Assembly: GCF_019320115.1 (NCBI RefSeq) | Contig: NC_089598.1 | Span: 81,426,059 to 81,490,058, forward strand | Source of the DNA: Miscanthus floridulus | Taxonomy: Eukaryota > Streptophyta > Magnoliopsida > Poales > Poaceae | Length of the DNA: 64,000 nt | Direction of reading: 5' to 3' | Shown: positions 1 through 10,712 of the stretch, in pieces | Numbering within the stretch: position 1 is the first letter of the stretch | Layout of the letters: each line of letters starts with the position of its first letter | Notes under the pieces: model-generated | What the model was told of the DNA's origin: nothing | Database searches by the model: none | Seen by the model: only the letters and a program-made list of their open reading frames with translations | Position numbers and translations under genes: made by a program

Positions 1-250
1 AATAGTAATGCAACTAAATGTCATCATGCGAGTATTATTAACCAATAGCAACACTTTTCAAAAAAGGGTTGCTATAGGTCTCACCTATTGCAACGCCAAA
101 CATAAAAATTGCAATGCACTAGTTTTGTAGCAACACGGTTCCCCTATTGCCACCTTTTTGGACAAATGTTGCAAAATACACCCCTATTGCAACACAATTT
201 GTGGTGACGCAAATGGCGCCAAGTAACAATAGGGTCAAAATCTAGTAGTG
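1..250. mobile_element. CACTA element, terminal part
   Basis: The segment is packed with short GTTGCAATAGG-like motifs in both orientations and stops at CTAGTAGTG (242-250), the inverse complement of a CACTA-type terminus. Dense subterminal motifs next to such an end are typical of plant CACTA (En/Spm) elements. The other end lies outside the window. The motifs resemble those of the CACTA at 2315-10712, so the two are probably related families. Confidence 0.75.
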
Positions 251-1147
251 TCTTTGTACCCCCTCTCTTTTGTATCTCTCATTACTTTTATATGTTTGCT
301 ACAATTATTATGACATTCATCTTCATATTTATCATATTCCTAGTTATAATGTTTATCATCTACTTTGATTATATGCTTAGTATAGTTAGATTATCATCAT
401 GTTCATGCATAAGTCCGTATAGCACTGCTCCAAAGTATATGGGGTGAGTGGTTGACATTGTGTAAGCGTGATGCTTATACATTGTTTACCTGCAGATACA
501 CCCTATATTCCAGGCCATGTGGTAGATCACAGATGCGACACTCCCATTGAGTCCTTTGTAGTCCACTCCATGAATATAGTTATACAAGTAGGATCTAGTT
601 ACGAAGGAAGACAAGCTCTGTTCTTAATCTTTCTTAGTAATATCCCTTATGTGTAGATATGAAGTTGATCCTAGCCATGACTACTAGGTGTAATTGCACT
701 ACTCAATGTATGCTTTGACTTGTAATTTAAAATGACTTAGGAATTATTCCTCTAATATTCTACTTAACCATGCTAATGCCATAGAAAGGAGTACTCTGAG
801 TGATCAATGATTAGTTATTGTACACTATTCATATATACATTTACCTCTTGACTTACCCCTGTTATGAGTAGAATATTGGTTATGGTTTACATCTCCATCA
901 ATAGCATAAGTTATCAATACATATCCTTGCCAGACCTTCCTTGTGGTAAAAATATAAATAATGATACCTGGAATAGTCTCTGATAAAGTGTTACAATGGT
1001 ATATTATCTATGTGTTTGCAGATTCCGTTCATTGATATATATTCTTTCTAGTCACATGAAATATTAAAGTACTTCTTAGTGTCTTTCTAGAAGTGGCACT
1101 AGGTAGTACTAGCAAGCATTTCTAGCACCAACACTAGGGATGACAAC
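251..1147. other. unassigned AT-rich spacer
   Basis: About 0.9 kb between the CACTA end and the truncated Copia body. It has no long reading frame and no recognisable protein motif. Part may be non-coding sequence of another LTR element, but I found no LTR ends or TSDs. Confidence 0.4.
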
Positions 1148-2314
1148 TTAGTAAAAGATGCTAAGGAATGTCAATAACATAGGGTGACTACTTAAAACAA
1201 GTGACATGTTAATAAATACCAATAACAAGCATGCTAACAATTGAGCTTCACTAGCATTGGAATCAACCAAGTATAGATTCTCATATCTAAAGCCTTTAAA
1301 GATCAAGTTAGATCCATCTACACTTATGATCTCTACATCATCAACTCCAAATATGCATTTGAATCCAAGATCATACAATTGAGCCCCGGATAGCAAATTA
1401 AAGTTCAAGCTCTCAACTAGCAACACATTGGATATGCTTATGTCATTGGATATTGCAATCTTACCAAGCCCTTTGACCTTGCCTTTGCCATTGTCACCAA
1501 ATATGATACTATCATAACCTTCATTGCTATTGGTATTGATTGAGTTAAACATTCTTGCATCATTGGTCATGTGTTGAGTGCACCCACTATCAAGAACCCA
1601 ATGCCTTCCTCGGCTTTGTAATTGAGCTACAAAAGAAGATCAATTCTTTTTAGGTACCCAAACTTGGTTGGGTCCTTAAAGGTAAGTGACTAAGCTCTTT
1701 GGCACCCAAATGGCTTTCTTCTTTGAGCCCATAATTGGTGTACCTACAAATTTAGCCTTCACTCTATTCACACCCTTGGTAAGTAAATAACAAGAATCAA
1801 ACTTAATTGAGGATACATTAGTGTTCTTGTTCTTGTTCTTGCAATATTGCTCTACATGCCCAACTTGCTTGTATCTATTGTAAAACTGGCCATTGTTCTT
1901 CACAAAACTAGTCTTATGAGGAGCAAAGGTTGCCTTGCCTTTCTTGGGGGTATAGTCCAATCCCTCTTTGTTCAGAGAAAATCTTTGGCTACCCAAGCAC
2001 TTTAGCAAGCGGGCCTCGCCACCATAGGCATTGCCTAGGGCACGAGTGAGCTCATTGACCTCCTTCTTGAGTGTCTCATTCTCAACCAATAGTGAGGCAT
2101 CACAAGTGAGACCATCACTACTAGATGAGCTAGAAGTGGAAGAGCTACAAGAAGGGTTAGTGGAACCAACAATGATAGGCTTATAGGATGATTCTTCAAT
2201 TATGTAACAAGTTAAGCCTTTGTCACATGTTACAACATGCTCCTTCTCATTTTGCTCATTAAGTAGAGAGGAATGAGACTTTTCAAGTTTCTTGTGAGCC
2301 TTGCCAAGCTCCTC
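1148..2314 (-). pseudogene. Copia gag C-terminus and protease, broken
   Basis: This continues the gag started at 12083. The first part (2314-1679) is coiled-coil-like and rich in Glu, Lys and Ser, and ends at an in-frame TAA (1676-1678). The same frame goes on past that stop and a second stop near 1639 into the aspartic protease signature DSGCTQHM (about 1570-1595), then into the linker before the integrase with a motif like LLSGAQLYDLGFKC. In intact elements these parts form one gag-pol polyprotein that packages and processes the retrotransposon particle. The stops and the loss of everything downstream of about 1148 mark it as dead. No integrase zinc finger or catalytic core is visible. Confidence 0.85.
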
Positions 2315-2960
2315 CACTACAAGGTTTTACCCCTGATGCAACGACCTAAAAGCGTTGTAATATACCAAAAATGGTTGCGATAGACAAAATTGCAACACTT
2401 TTTTTTCGTTGGCAGGCGTTACCATAGTAACCGTGGCAAAAGGTTTGCCCAACGACTCATTTTGGTGTTGCAATAGGTTTTCCCCTATTGCAACACCAAG
2501 GAGTGTTGTTGCAACGCCATGTAGTGTTGCAACCCATAGTATAGGAAACTATCGTGGGTGTTGCAATAGTTACTATTGCAACACACCCGGTGTTGCCAGA
2601 AATACCTATTGCCATGTACCCAAAGCGTGGCAATAGGTGCACTAGCAATGACAATGGGTATTGCAATAGACCTTATTGCCACACATCAATAGCATTGCAA
2701 TAGATGGACCCTCTATTGCCACGCTCTCTCGATGGTTGCTATAGGTGGAACCCTCTATTGCCACGATAAATATTTGGTTGCTGGAGGTAGCCTCTCTATT
2801 GCCACACTAAACATTGTGGTTGCTATAGGTGCGTTCGTCTATTACCACGATAAATGTTTGGTTGCTAGAGGTTGCCTCTCTATTACCACACTAAACATTG
2901 TGGTTGCTATAGGTGCAACCGTCTATTGCCACGATAAATGTCTATTGCTATAGCACATAT
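2315..2960. repeat. CACTA left subterminal repeat region
   Basis: Repeated short motifs such as CTATTGCAAC, GTTGCAATAG and CTATTGCCAC occur in alternating orientation just inside the left end. Subterminal motif clusters of this kind are the binding sites of the TNPA-type protein in characterised CACTA elements; their role here is inferred. Confidence 0.8.
2733..2945. repeat. 84-bp tandem repeat
   Basis: Two and a half copies of a unit starting GGTTGCTATAGGTG are found at 2733, 2818 and 2902. Each contains CTATTGCCACGATAAAT and ACACTAAACATTGTGG. It is part of the CACTA subterminal zone. Confidence 0.85.
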
Positions 2961-3164
2961 TGCAACGCCTAATTATTATGTCGGTAGTCCATATTGCAAT
3001 GCCTTATTTGCTTCAAACAATAATTGCATGCCGAACAATATATGATGAAAGAAACATTTAGACATCCATTAATCCAAAATATGCTTTGTTCGTACAACTG
3101 AAACACATAAGGTATCCGACTCATAGTAGCTAGTTTGAACACATCAAAATGTAATAAGCTATGT

Positions 3165-3311
3165 CTAGCACTGTAGCAAAGGTTGGCTTGGCATTGACCA
3201 TCCCATCACTTGTGCGCTCCACTCAAACTCTATCTTGTTCCGACCAATACTTGTACCTACCGATGTGGTAGCTACGAGTTGTGTTTGTGGCGGGCTGCTA
3301 TCTTGGTTTTC
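3165..3311 (-). pseudogene. terminal-exon-like fragment, unknown
   Basis: On the minus strand a splice acceptor (TTGCAG ending at 3312) opens a 49-codon frame that begins ENQDSSPPQTQLV and closes at a TAG (3165-3167). It could be the last exon of a CACTA-encoded TNPA-like gene or of a captured host gene. I do not recognise the protein. Confidence 0.35.
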
Positions 3312-4032
3312 CTGCAAATCAATAGATGGAGGGAAAATTAGGCCCCATACTAAGGACTATCACATGACAACATTAAACACTCTTCAGTTCTCAAACTACA
3401 AACATTGACTTTGAGGATAAAAGAAATACAATGATCTCTACATTGTATGAGCAATATTGTGAATAATTTTTTAAGCATCTTGTACATGTTACGCTGCTAC
3501 CTAGAAAATGATATACCACACTACTCAAGTGCATCTTGTACTAGTAACCTTATAACATGGCAGGTAACTATCCTTGGCACTTTTACCATGAGCTTTCAAA
3601 ATATTGATGCTCTGGAGATCAGATAAAACCATAGTTACAAGCTAAATTTATGAAAGAACTCAACAATAAGAATAATTAACACCAAACCTGGGAGATTAAA
3701 GAGAACAATAATACATGTTTAAAAGTTGTAGTCCATGCACTACTAAGCAACCAATCATCAAGGTCTTTGACCCAGCATGGGCAGAAGGACCACCTAGGTG
3801 GTCCAATGCAGTTCATGCTATAGTTAACATCAAACATCCTAATTGAATGTTTTGGTAGAGCACACTGTCCAGACAATAATATGGCAACAAGTACCACTAC
3901 AAAGTATGTAAGCAGTGGAAAAGTAAATTGATCAATAGGATATCCCAGAGATGTCTTATTCACAACATAACAAATCCATATGATAGAATAGATTTAGTGG
4001 AACAGTGTTGTAACCAAACGTCATTGACTGAC

Positions 4033-4990
4033 CTTGATTGGATACTTCACTTCTCCCTTAGCATTTGTAATCTTCACACCTTGAACTACCTCGACAACCT
4101 AAGAAAAAAAAGTCAGGATGTCTTACATCAAATAGTTCAAAGCAATGCCAATAGAAAGGCAGTGAAACCATAGCAGTTAGCTACTGGGATTAATTCTGTG
4201 AGGCAGAACCATAACAACACATTATTACTGATCTCAAGAGAATTATAAGAGCACAAATGCAGATAACCACTAAAGGCATGTACTTACTTTATGTTAAATA
4301 AATACAACTAAAACAGTCCTATGACTAAAGCATTTTACAGTTAGTATTCACACACGCAAAATTAAAGCAATACCAACAAGGAAAAATGAACCAACAAAAG
4401 AATCCCCTAAACTAAATGCTAAATGACCGTAGGAACTTACCATAGCAGCAAAGAAATCACTGTTAGTAGTGATCAATTTTGAAGACATGCTAGTTTTTGC
4501 AGAATTGATAAGGGAGCCTTTTCCAAGTTTATCAACCTAAAAATGTAGATAAATATTCAAATCAGTATGACAATAGGCAAGGGATGGGAGAGCATTCTTC
4601 TGAAATTTTCTTAGGAGACAACATTTTCTTACCTTGACTGCCAACTTTTCCTCAACATATTTGCAGGCATCACACATAGCAAGCTGGTAGAATGCGAAGG
4701 AAAACATTCCAAAATGTCAACTACAGTAATCCTGCCACTGAAATGACCATTGAACATTCAAATGCTACTACAGCTTGTAGGATCGAAAACTCACCCTGTA
4801 GCCACTGATTATAGAGGTTGGATGGATCTTATTCTTCACAAGATCATTACCTCTCTGAAACAGAATAGTGTGAGTGTATCTGAAAACTGGTTGGGAAATT
4901 GATAAGAGTGGGAAAAGGAAAAAGGAAAACATCTATTACCTTCAGCAACTCTGCTGCTATGATGACAACCGAAGTTGTTCCATCTCCTAC
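4033..4990 (-). pseudogene. CCT1: captured CCT1 (TCP-1 alpha) gene fragment
   Basis: Five minus-strand exons match consecutive stretches of chaperonin CCT subunit alpha, which folds actin, tubulin and other proteins in the cytosol. Exon A (to 4940) encodes VGDGTTSVVIIAAELLK, including the nucleotide-binding GDGTT. Exon B (4795-4854) encodes RGNDLVKNKIHPTSIISGYR. Exon C is 4633-4683 and encodes LAMCDACKYVEEKLAVK. Exon D is 4441-4536 and contains the TSMSSKL motif. Exon E is 4033-4098 and ends GEVKYPIK. All introns between them are phase 0 with GT..AG borders, so the piece was taken as genomic DNA and not as a cDNA. It covers roughly residues 90-195 of about 545. Upstream of exon A the match fails, and I find no exon following E. 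It lies inside the CACTA at 2315-10712 and cannot make a chaperonin. Confidence 0.9.
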
Positions 4991-5529
4991 TCGACAGTCT
5001 GTTTCATAGATTCAATGCAGCCCACTGAACTCGACAGTCCCATGTACATTCAGATCACAATTGAGGGGAATGTGATCTCACCATTGTCCCTGATGGACAC
5101 AAGAACTTACCTCAGCAGTCCACTGGACTAGTCCACTATTGCTGCTGGAGAGCCTAGTTCTTCTACACAGCTCCTAATTATCCATCATCAATCAGTTCAA
5201 CTTTAGTTACAAATTTATGCAATGTGGCACCTAGTTTTCTAGTCATGAACAATGACCTTTGTGAATGTAAAAAATCTTATCTTGCAAACACCAAGGATAG
5301 CATATTGAGCAGTTATACATTTTCACAGCCTTTTCCATAATGTGGATGAAGGTCAACATTGTTTTTACCTGTTTACAATGGTGTGATCTTGGAGATACAG
5401 GCAGATGACTATAGTTCATATCAAAACACACTTTGTAGGAAAATATTTCGCAGATGATGAGACACCTAGTTCAGTAACAAGGAGTCCAAATAAATGTACA
5501 AAATATGGCATATGAATCGGTGTTCAATG

Positions 5530-5935
5530 GTGCTATCAGCAGATAGGTGTCGATGTTTCACCACCGATAGCCTGCCATGGGGGTACCCTGGGCAGTTTGT
5601 TCGGGCTTCAGCATACGCAGAACTTGACGGTAAACACAAGAGACAGTCGATTTATCCTGGTTCGGGCCCTCGACCATGATCGAATAATAGCCCTACATCT
5701 AGTCGGCGTTAGCCTTTGCGTTGGATTGATTGTCCAGTGTTGTCTTACCTTCCTCCTCCAGGAACTCCGTCCTCCTTTATATAGTCAGGAGGCCAGAGTC
5801 CTAGTCGGTTTACAATGAGAGTTTCTAGTAGGATTACAGAATAATACTACTACTAAGATTACATGGAAAGAATCCTAGTTAAACTAGTTCTTCTCCCTTC
5901 CTTGTGGGGTATACCGTGGGTCCAGTATCGATAAT
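5530..5935 (-). mobile_element. LTR fragment inside CACTA
   Basis: The stretch contains phrases typical of grass LTR retrotransposon LTRs (GGTTCGGGCCCTCGACCATG, TAATAGCCCTACATC) and a TTTATATAGT promoter-like run near 5776. No internal coding region or TSD is visible. Orientation and family are uncertain. Confidence 0.45.
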
Positions 5936-6014
5936 AGGGAAAAAACATTTCAAGCTAAAGCTTCAGGTCCAGGCACCAAAACAACTATACCGATTTCTCC
6001 CAGCATATTACCAC

Positions 6015-6148
6015 TCTATGTTTTTCTTTCTGCATCACTTATTTAATTTAGTATTACAAGCCATAAGCAATGTTAGTTACCGATCTATGTTTTTTCATTC
6101 TACATCACTTATTTAATTTATTCTTATAAACCATAAGCAATGTTAATC
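6015..6148. repeat. 69-bp tandem duplication
   Basis: Two adjacent copies of a unit beginning TCTATGTTTTT and ending near CCATAAGCAATGTTA start at 6015 and 6084, with a handful of differences. Confidence 0.9.
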
Positions 6149-6776
6149 TAGCCATCATCATTCCATGAATGCAATCAAGTTGACACTGTCTAGAGAGACT
6201 CAGTATTAATAGTAGTACAATCCAAACAAAAAAGAAACAGAGATTACTGGATGCCATCTCACCTGCAATGTGTCCAAACAAAACCATTTAAATTGTTACA
6301 ATCAAGAACCATAATCTATAATATCAGTTACTACATAGATAGATATATTATTAACATTTAAAGTAGCCTGATTGTAAATAGTGTTATGTGTGGACACAAA
6401 AACTTAAATTGTACATCCAATTCTTTCCGAACTAGCAAATGATGATTTATATGCGTGCAAAAACCTAAAGTATTTATAATCAAGTAGTCTGTTCATAAAT
6501 AATAGCATGTGAAAGCACAAAAGCTTTCTCACAAATCCTGCCTCGGCGTCAAGCATCGTCATACCCTTATCCATGTATATCCTGCAAATTATAGGCAATC
6601 AAAATAAGTTATTGCGCAAACAACTGGGAAAAGCGACTGCAACAATTTACGGCTTTAAAGGAACTAGCATCAAGCAATGATGAAATTAAACATCTGGACA
6701 CCTGTAATGAGCTAATACCTGCACAAATCGTCCACATTTACATAGAGATTTGAGCAAAATCTGGCACAGGAGGGTG

Positions 6777-7440
6777 CTAATCTGAGCAAAGTAGCAAACT
6801 ATACTCTACATGTGGGGATGGAGGGGCAGCTTGCATCGCGGGGTCATCCAAAGTTGAGGGGAAGAACCTATAGGGGTGAGATTGGCTGCCGGGCACCGCA
6901 GCTGCCACATTCTCGTCCTCGTCCGAGGGGGGAGGCCACCGCGATGATGGCCGGGCACAGCAGCGACTGCTCCGGGAGGCCAGGCCAACGGCGGGGGGGC
7001 GGAGGGAGGGAGAGGTCGACGGCGCGGAGGGATCTGGGGAGGGAGGCACGGTCGGAGGTGGAGGAGGGAGGCGTGGTCTGTTTGGCTGATGGAGGAGAAG
7101 TCATGTCCGCCGCGGTAGTCGGTGGAGGGAGGAGATGAGGGTGCGGCGGTCGGCAGATGAGGAGGAGATGGGGGCGCGGCGGCGACTGAGGAGATTCGGT
7201 CTGTGGTGGAGAAAATGGCCTGTGGTGGATGAGATTGCGGAGACATGGATGAGATTTGGGGCGCGGGTGCGGGATGAGATTAAGAAGATACCCTTAAAAA
7301 ATATAGGGATTTGAGGAGGAGGATGGGTAGTAGCGTCAATTAACTGTGTGAAATTTTTGGGCTGGCGCCATTGGACCGAAGGAGGCGGGGGGGGGCAAAC
7401 TGAATTCAGCCCAGCGCCTGAAAAGCTTATGTGAAGCAAC
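6777..7440. other. GC-rich exon-like block, unidentified
   Basis: A sharp GC-rich island within AT-rich CACTA interior. Overlapping open frames on both strands encode only Pro/Ser/Arg-rich low-complexity protein, as GC-rich DNA does by chance. It may be the captured 5' exon or promoter of a host gene. No family can be named. Confidence 0.35.
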
Positions 7441-8700
7441 TTTTTTTAAAAATAAGAAATTAAGGCACCTCTGTAAAGCAACTTGTACATAAACTATATT
7501 AAATACGATGAATACATTTTTCAAATGTAATAGGCAACATATAAGTTGTCATGTAGGAGTTTAAATAATTTCTAAGTAGATTTGGTATTTTCTATCATTT
7601 AATTGACTTTCTATGTATTTCTTGAAAGTAATCCTAAGTTGAACTACGTGTCCCTCCAATAGGATTCAAAAAATTGCACAAAAATATTTTTTTAGGTTCA
7701 TATGTTCCATTACAGACCATGTATTGGAGATGGAGAAAAATTATGTTGTCTTCTAGAGACAATTCAAAATTTTATCTCGAAATTAACACATAATAATTAC
7801 TATAATATCTAAATTTGATCCAAAAATTCTACAAATTGATGTGGCAACATATTTTTGGTTCATAACTAAGCTTGTAAAAAAAATTAAGTATTTTGATAAA
7901 GTTGGAGCATACATTGTTCACAAATGGAGACATCTCTCACATAGCTCTTAGTAACTCAAGTCAAATTTTGAGATTTAAGTAGCACTTTACATGTTCAAAC
8001 TCGTATTCACCTCAAAATTGGATAGAACCTTATAATTACCATGACATTAGAAAATATGAAGTTATGTTACCAATTGTTATGCAAAAAACATGTTTTATCT
8101 ATTCTTTTTTTTGGAAGAAAAGAAGCTAGAAATTGTGTACATAGAATAAACCATCCTCACATCATCTAAAGCCAGCCATCCATGGGCGAGGGGCACGGCA
8201 TGGCAGCCGGACAGCACCCCAGTTGCGGGCAATGTGTACATGGACGACGCCTAACATCTATTTGAGGAGATGCTTGCAAGGTAATTAATTTGCTGTAGAT
8301 CTTGAATGTTGTCGTATGCCCGCCTATAATATCCGGTAACGAAATAAATAGAACAAGGAACAAGGAACAAATAGATTAGTACTTCCATATAGGAAGAGTC
8401 GAAGACATAGGTGCTTCTCCGACGTCGCCCGAAACCTCCGGTGGTGGCGATGCATAGGCGCCGGAGCCGAGACCAGCGGCAAGGCAGAGCACATAATGGT
8501 GCCGAAGGCATCGCCGCCTGGCAGTTGCGCGATTGTCATGACGAAAATGGGGAACAATGGGGAATTTCTTGGCAGAATTTTTGAAATAAAAAAATGGGGA
8601 AAACGAAAACAGAAAAGCAAATATAATATTTGAAACCGAAAATCGGAAAAAAGAGAGTAAAATGGAAAAATCAGGAAAAAAGAGAGAAAAACATGCAAAA
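7441..8700. other. AT-rich CACTA interior, no gene seen
   Basis: Mostly AT-rich sequence without convincing coding frames. A short GC-richer patch at 8170-8530 has overlapping small frames only. Confidence 0.4.
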
Positions 8701-8704
8701 TCTA

Positions 8705-8768
8705 GGATTTGATCATGGAACCTCCTAGCTAGGAACCACCGCACTTACCACTGAGCTACATGCTCTTT
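8705..8768 (-). other. tRNA-like module 1
   Basis: On the minus strand an A-box TAGCTCAGTGG is followed about 40 nt later by the B-box-like GATCAAATCC. No proper acceptor stem could be folded by eye. It may be a tRNA-derived (SINE-type) relic. Confidence 0.45.
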
Positions 8769-8934
8769 GGTTTAGATTTGTGGTATTTAATAGTTTTTAA
8801 CACAATTTGTTGCATTGTTGCTTCCGTGGCAACCCTTGGGCAAGGACGCCACATCACCCGGCCGCTTGCCCGCCACGTCACCTGGCCACCGGCCGCGCCC
8901 ACTGGAAGTTGGGAAAAAAATTAAAAGATGTGTG

Positions 8935-9000
8935 GTGGGGGGAATCGAACCAGGGTCTCCGGAGTTAAGACTCGAGCACCTCACCACCACACTACGCAAT
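8935..9000 (-). other. tRNA-like module 2
   Basis: The minus strand shows TAGTGTGGTGG (imperfect A-box) and a perfect B-box GGTTCGATTCC. The acceptor stem is not convincing. Confidence 0.45.
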
Positions 9001-9284
9001 AGTTGGGTGATGTGTTGGACGCATTTGGTTTTTTATTGCCAGCCTCGTAATTTGGCCCTATTATAATGAAGAACAAATACATGGTCCTGTGATTTGTGTC
9101 AAAGAAATGCCCCAGCCGAGACAAGCCTCACAAAGCCACATCAGCATGCCATGTAAACGGTAGGTGCATATGTGGATGGATGTGGACCTACGATGAACAA
9201 CTTTAGCTTTTTCTGCCTCATTTTAGCTGAACTACTTGTTTTAAACTTTAAAATAGATCTAACACTGGGGCACATCACATATAC

Positions 9285-9352
9285 AGCATTATCATAGTGG
9301 TAGGTTCTTTGCCCTTTGTAACCTGAGGTTGTGGGTTCGATTCTTGTTGAGC
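9285..9352 (+). other. tRNA-like module 3
   Basis: Plus strand: TAGTGGTAGG, an anticodon-arm-like CCTTTGTAACC, and a B-box GGTTCGATTC. It looks like a decayed tRNA or SINE head, not a functional tRNA gene. Confidence 0.45.
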
Positions 9353-9924
9353 GCACTTATGTTGTTTTGATTTTTGGACTTTGGGAGGAAGCGAGCTCAA
9401 CCCAAGTAAATGCGCCAGAGCTTTTTTTCCCGGGATCCACGGGAGGAAGGGCTCCGCTTAGCCCAGGAAGGCAGCCAGGAGGTTTCCTATGCAAGAAAAA
9501 TTATAGAAATTTTAATGAAACTAAAATTCAGGCTGAATAAATTGTCTTGCAAAAGTTTCAAAAACTTTGAAACTGATTTACTATTTTTTTCTTTTTCCCT
9601 ACCTAGCACAACACTATTGTAGAAAGCCTAGAAGATGATTTCTTTGTTTAAATACTTATCTTTTGTTCAACAGTAATGTGTTTCTGGATTTTTTTGTTGA
9701 AAACTATCACATTGTCCGGGATAATGAATAGCTGGAGTTGGTCTTTAAACTGTTATACACTTGTTTGTTTTCTATTATAAGCACAAATATCAGCATGCTG
9801 GACAATTTTTTGTTTTCTAAAATTGTCATGGAAGATACGGATGGTGATCGTCCATGTTGAAAAATGAAGTGAATTAGCCATCTTCATCATGTAAACAAGT
9901 AATATAAAGTCTGCTTAATGTCGA

Positions 9925-9998
9925 ACACACCTCAGTACCCCCGTGGTAGATGAGGGTTTGCTTGTACTTTAGTTCCTGGGATCAAATCCTCCATGGAG
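9925..9998 (+). other. tRNA-like module 4
   Basis: Plus strand: CCTCAGTACCCCCGTGGTAG followed by the B-box-like GGGATCAAATCC. It resembles module 1 in reverse orientation. Confidence 0.4.
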
Positions 9999-10039
9999 CA
10001 TTTTTTTGTTAATAGAATATATTATTCAGAAATGTGTGG

Positions 10040-10712
10040 AGTATTTTGTCTATTGCAACACTTTTAGGTTGTTGCATCAGGGGTAGTCTAATGCGTGGAG
10101 CATTTTGTCTATTGCAACCATTTTTGGTATATTGCAACACTTTTAGGCCATTGCATTAGGGGTAGTCTATAGCAACACAAAAAAATCATGGCAATATTAA
10201 CATGATATTGCGTCCATTTAGGATTGTAGTTGCAATAAGTACTTAACAATTGCAACACCATAGAAGATTATTACAACCCTAGAAAACCGTGGCAATAGGA
10301 ACATGCTATTGCATCCATTTAGAATTCTTGTTGCAATAACCACCCTAGCAATTGCAACACCATGGAAGATTATTGTAACCTAGAAAAACCATGGCAATAA
10401 TTACAAGCAAAAGCAACCAAATCCAATATAGTTGAATAACACCAAGTAATTGCAATGAAAATCAATACTATTGCAACTCAAAAGTGCCATGGCAATAATG
10501 CCAACTAATTGCAACAAAATTCTTAAATGGTTGCAGTAGCACATGCCTGTCGCAACGACAAACCACATATATTGCAACACATTTAGTCCGTTGCATTATA
10601 GGCACATATTGCAACCATTTTATGGAAAGGTTGCAATACGACCCTCCTGTGGCAACCAAATTAGTGGTGTTGCAATCATGTGGCGTGGCATTAGAGGTAG
10701 AACCTTGTAGTG
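10040..10712. repeat. CACTA right subterminal repeat region
   Basis: Many TTGCAAC/GTTGCAAT motifs. It includes a duplicated block (10049-10100 and 10101-10170) that matches the inverse complement of the left end (CCCTGATGCAAC, CCTAAAAG, GGTTGCGATAGACAAAA), so the terminus has been partly duplicated inward. Confidence 0.8.

Larger units (their letters stand above)
2315..10712. mobile_element. non-autonomous CACTA element with captured gene pieces
   Basis: It begins CACTACAAGG (2315) and ends CCTTGTAGTG (10712). The ends form imperfect terminal inverted repeats over about 30 bp. The 3-bp target duplication CTC (2312-2314 and 10713-10715) is exact, as expected for this superfamily. Both subterminal regions carry many TTGCAAC/GTTGCAA motifs. 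I see no TNP2-type transposase, so the 8398-bp element is probably mobilised in trans. Its cargo includes CCT1 exons (about 4033-4990), an LTR fragment (about 5530-5935), a GC-rich exon-like block (6777-7440) and four tRNA-like modules (8.7-10 kb). It sits inside Copia gag, and the gag frame is preserved across the insertion. Confidence 0.93.

Noticed and set aside
5530..5935. Solo LTR with TSD
   Set aside because: Ends and duplication could not be found, so it is kept only as an LTR fragment.
6806..7246. Overlapping Pro/Ser/Arg-rich frames on both strands
   Set aside because: All frames of this GC-rich block are open for similar lengths and low complexity, with no motif. Kept only as a GC-rich region.
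8705..9998. Functional tRNA genes
   Set aside because: A/B-box-like motifs are present but no credible acceptor or anticodon stems, so they are reported as tRNA-like modules only.
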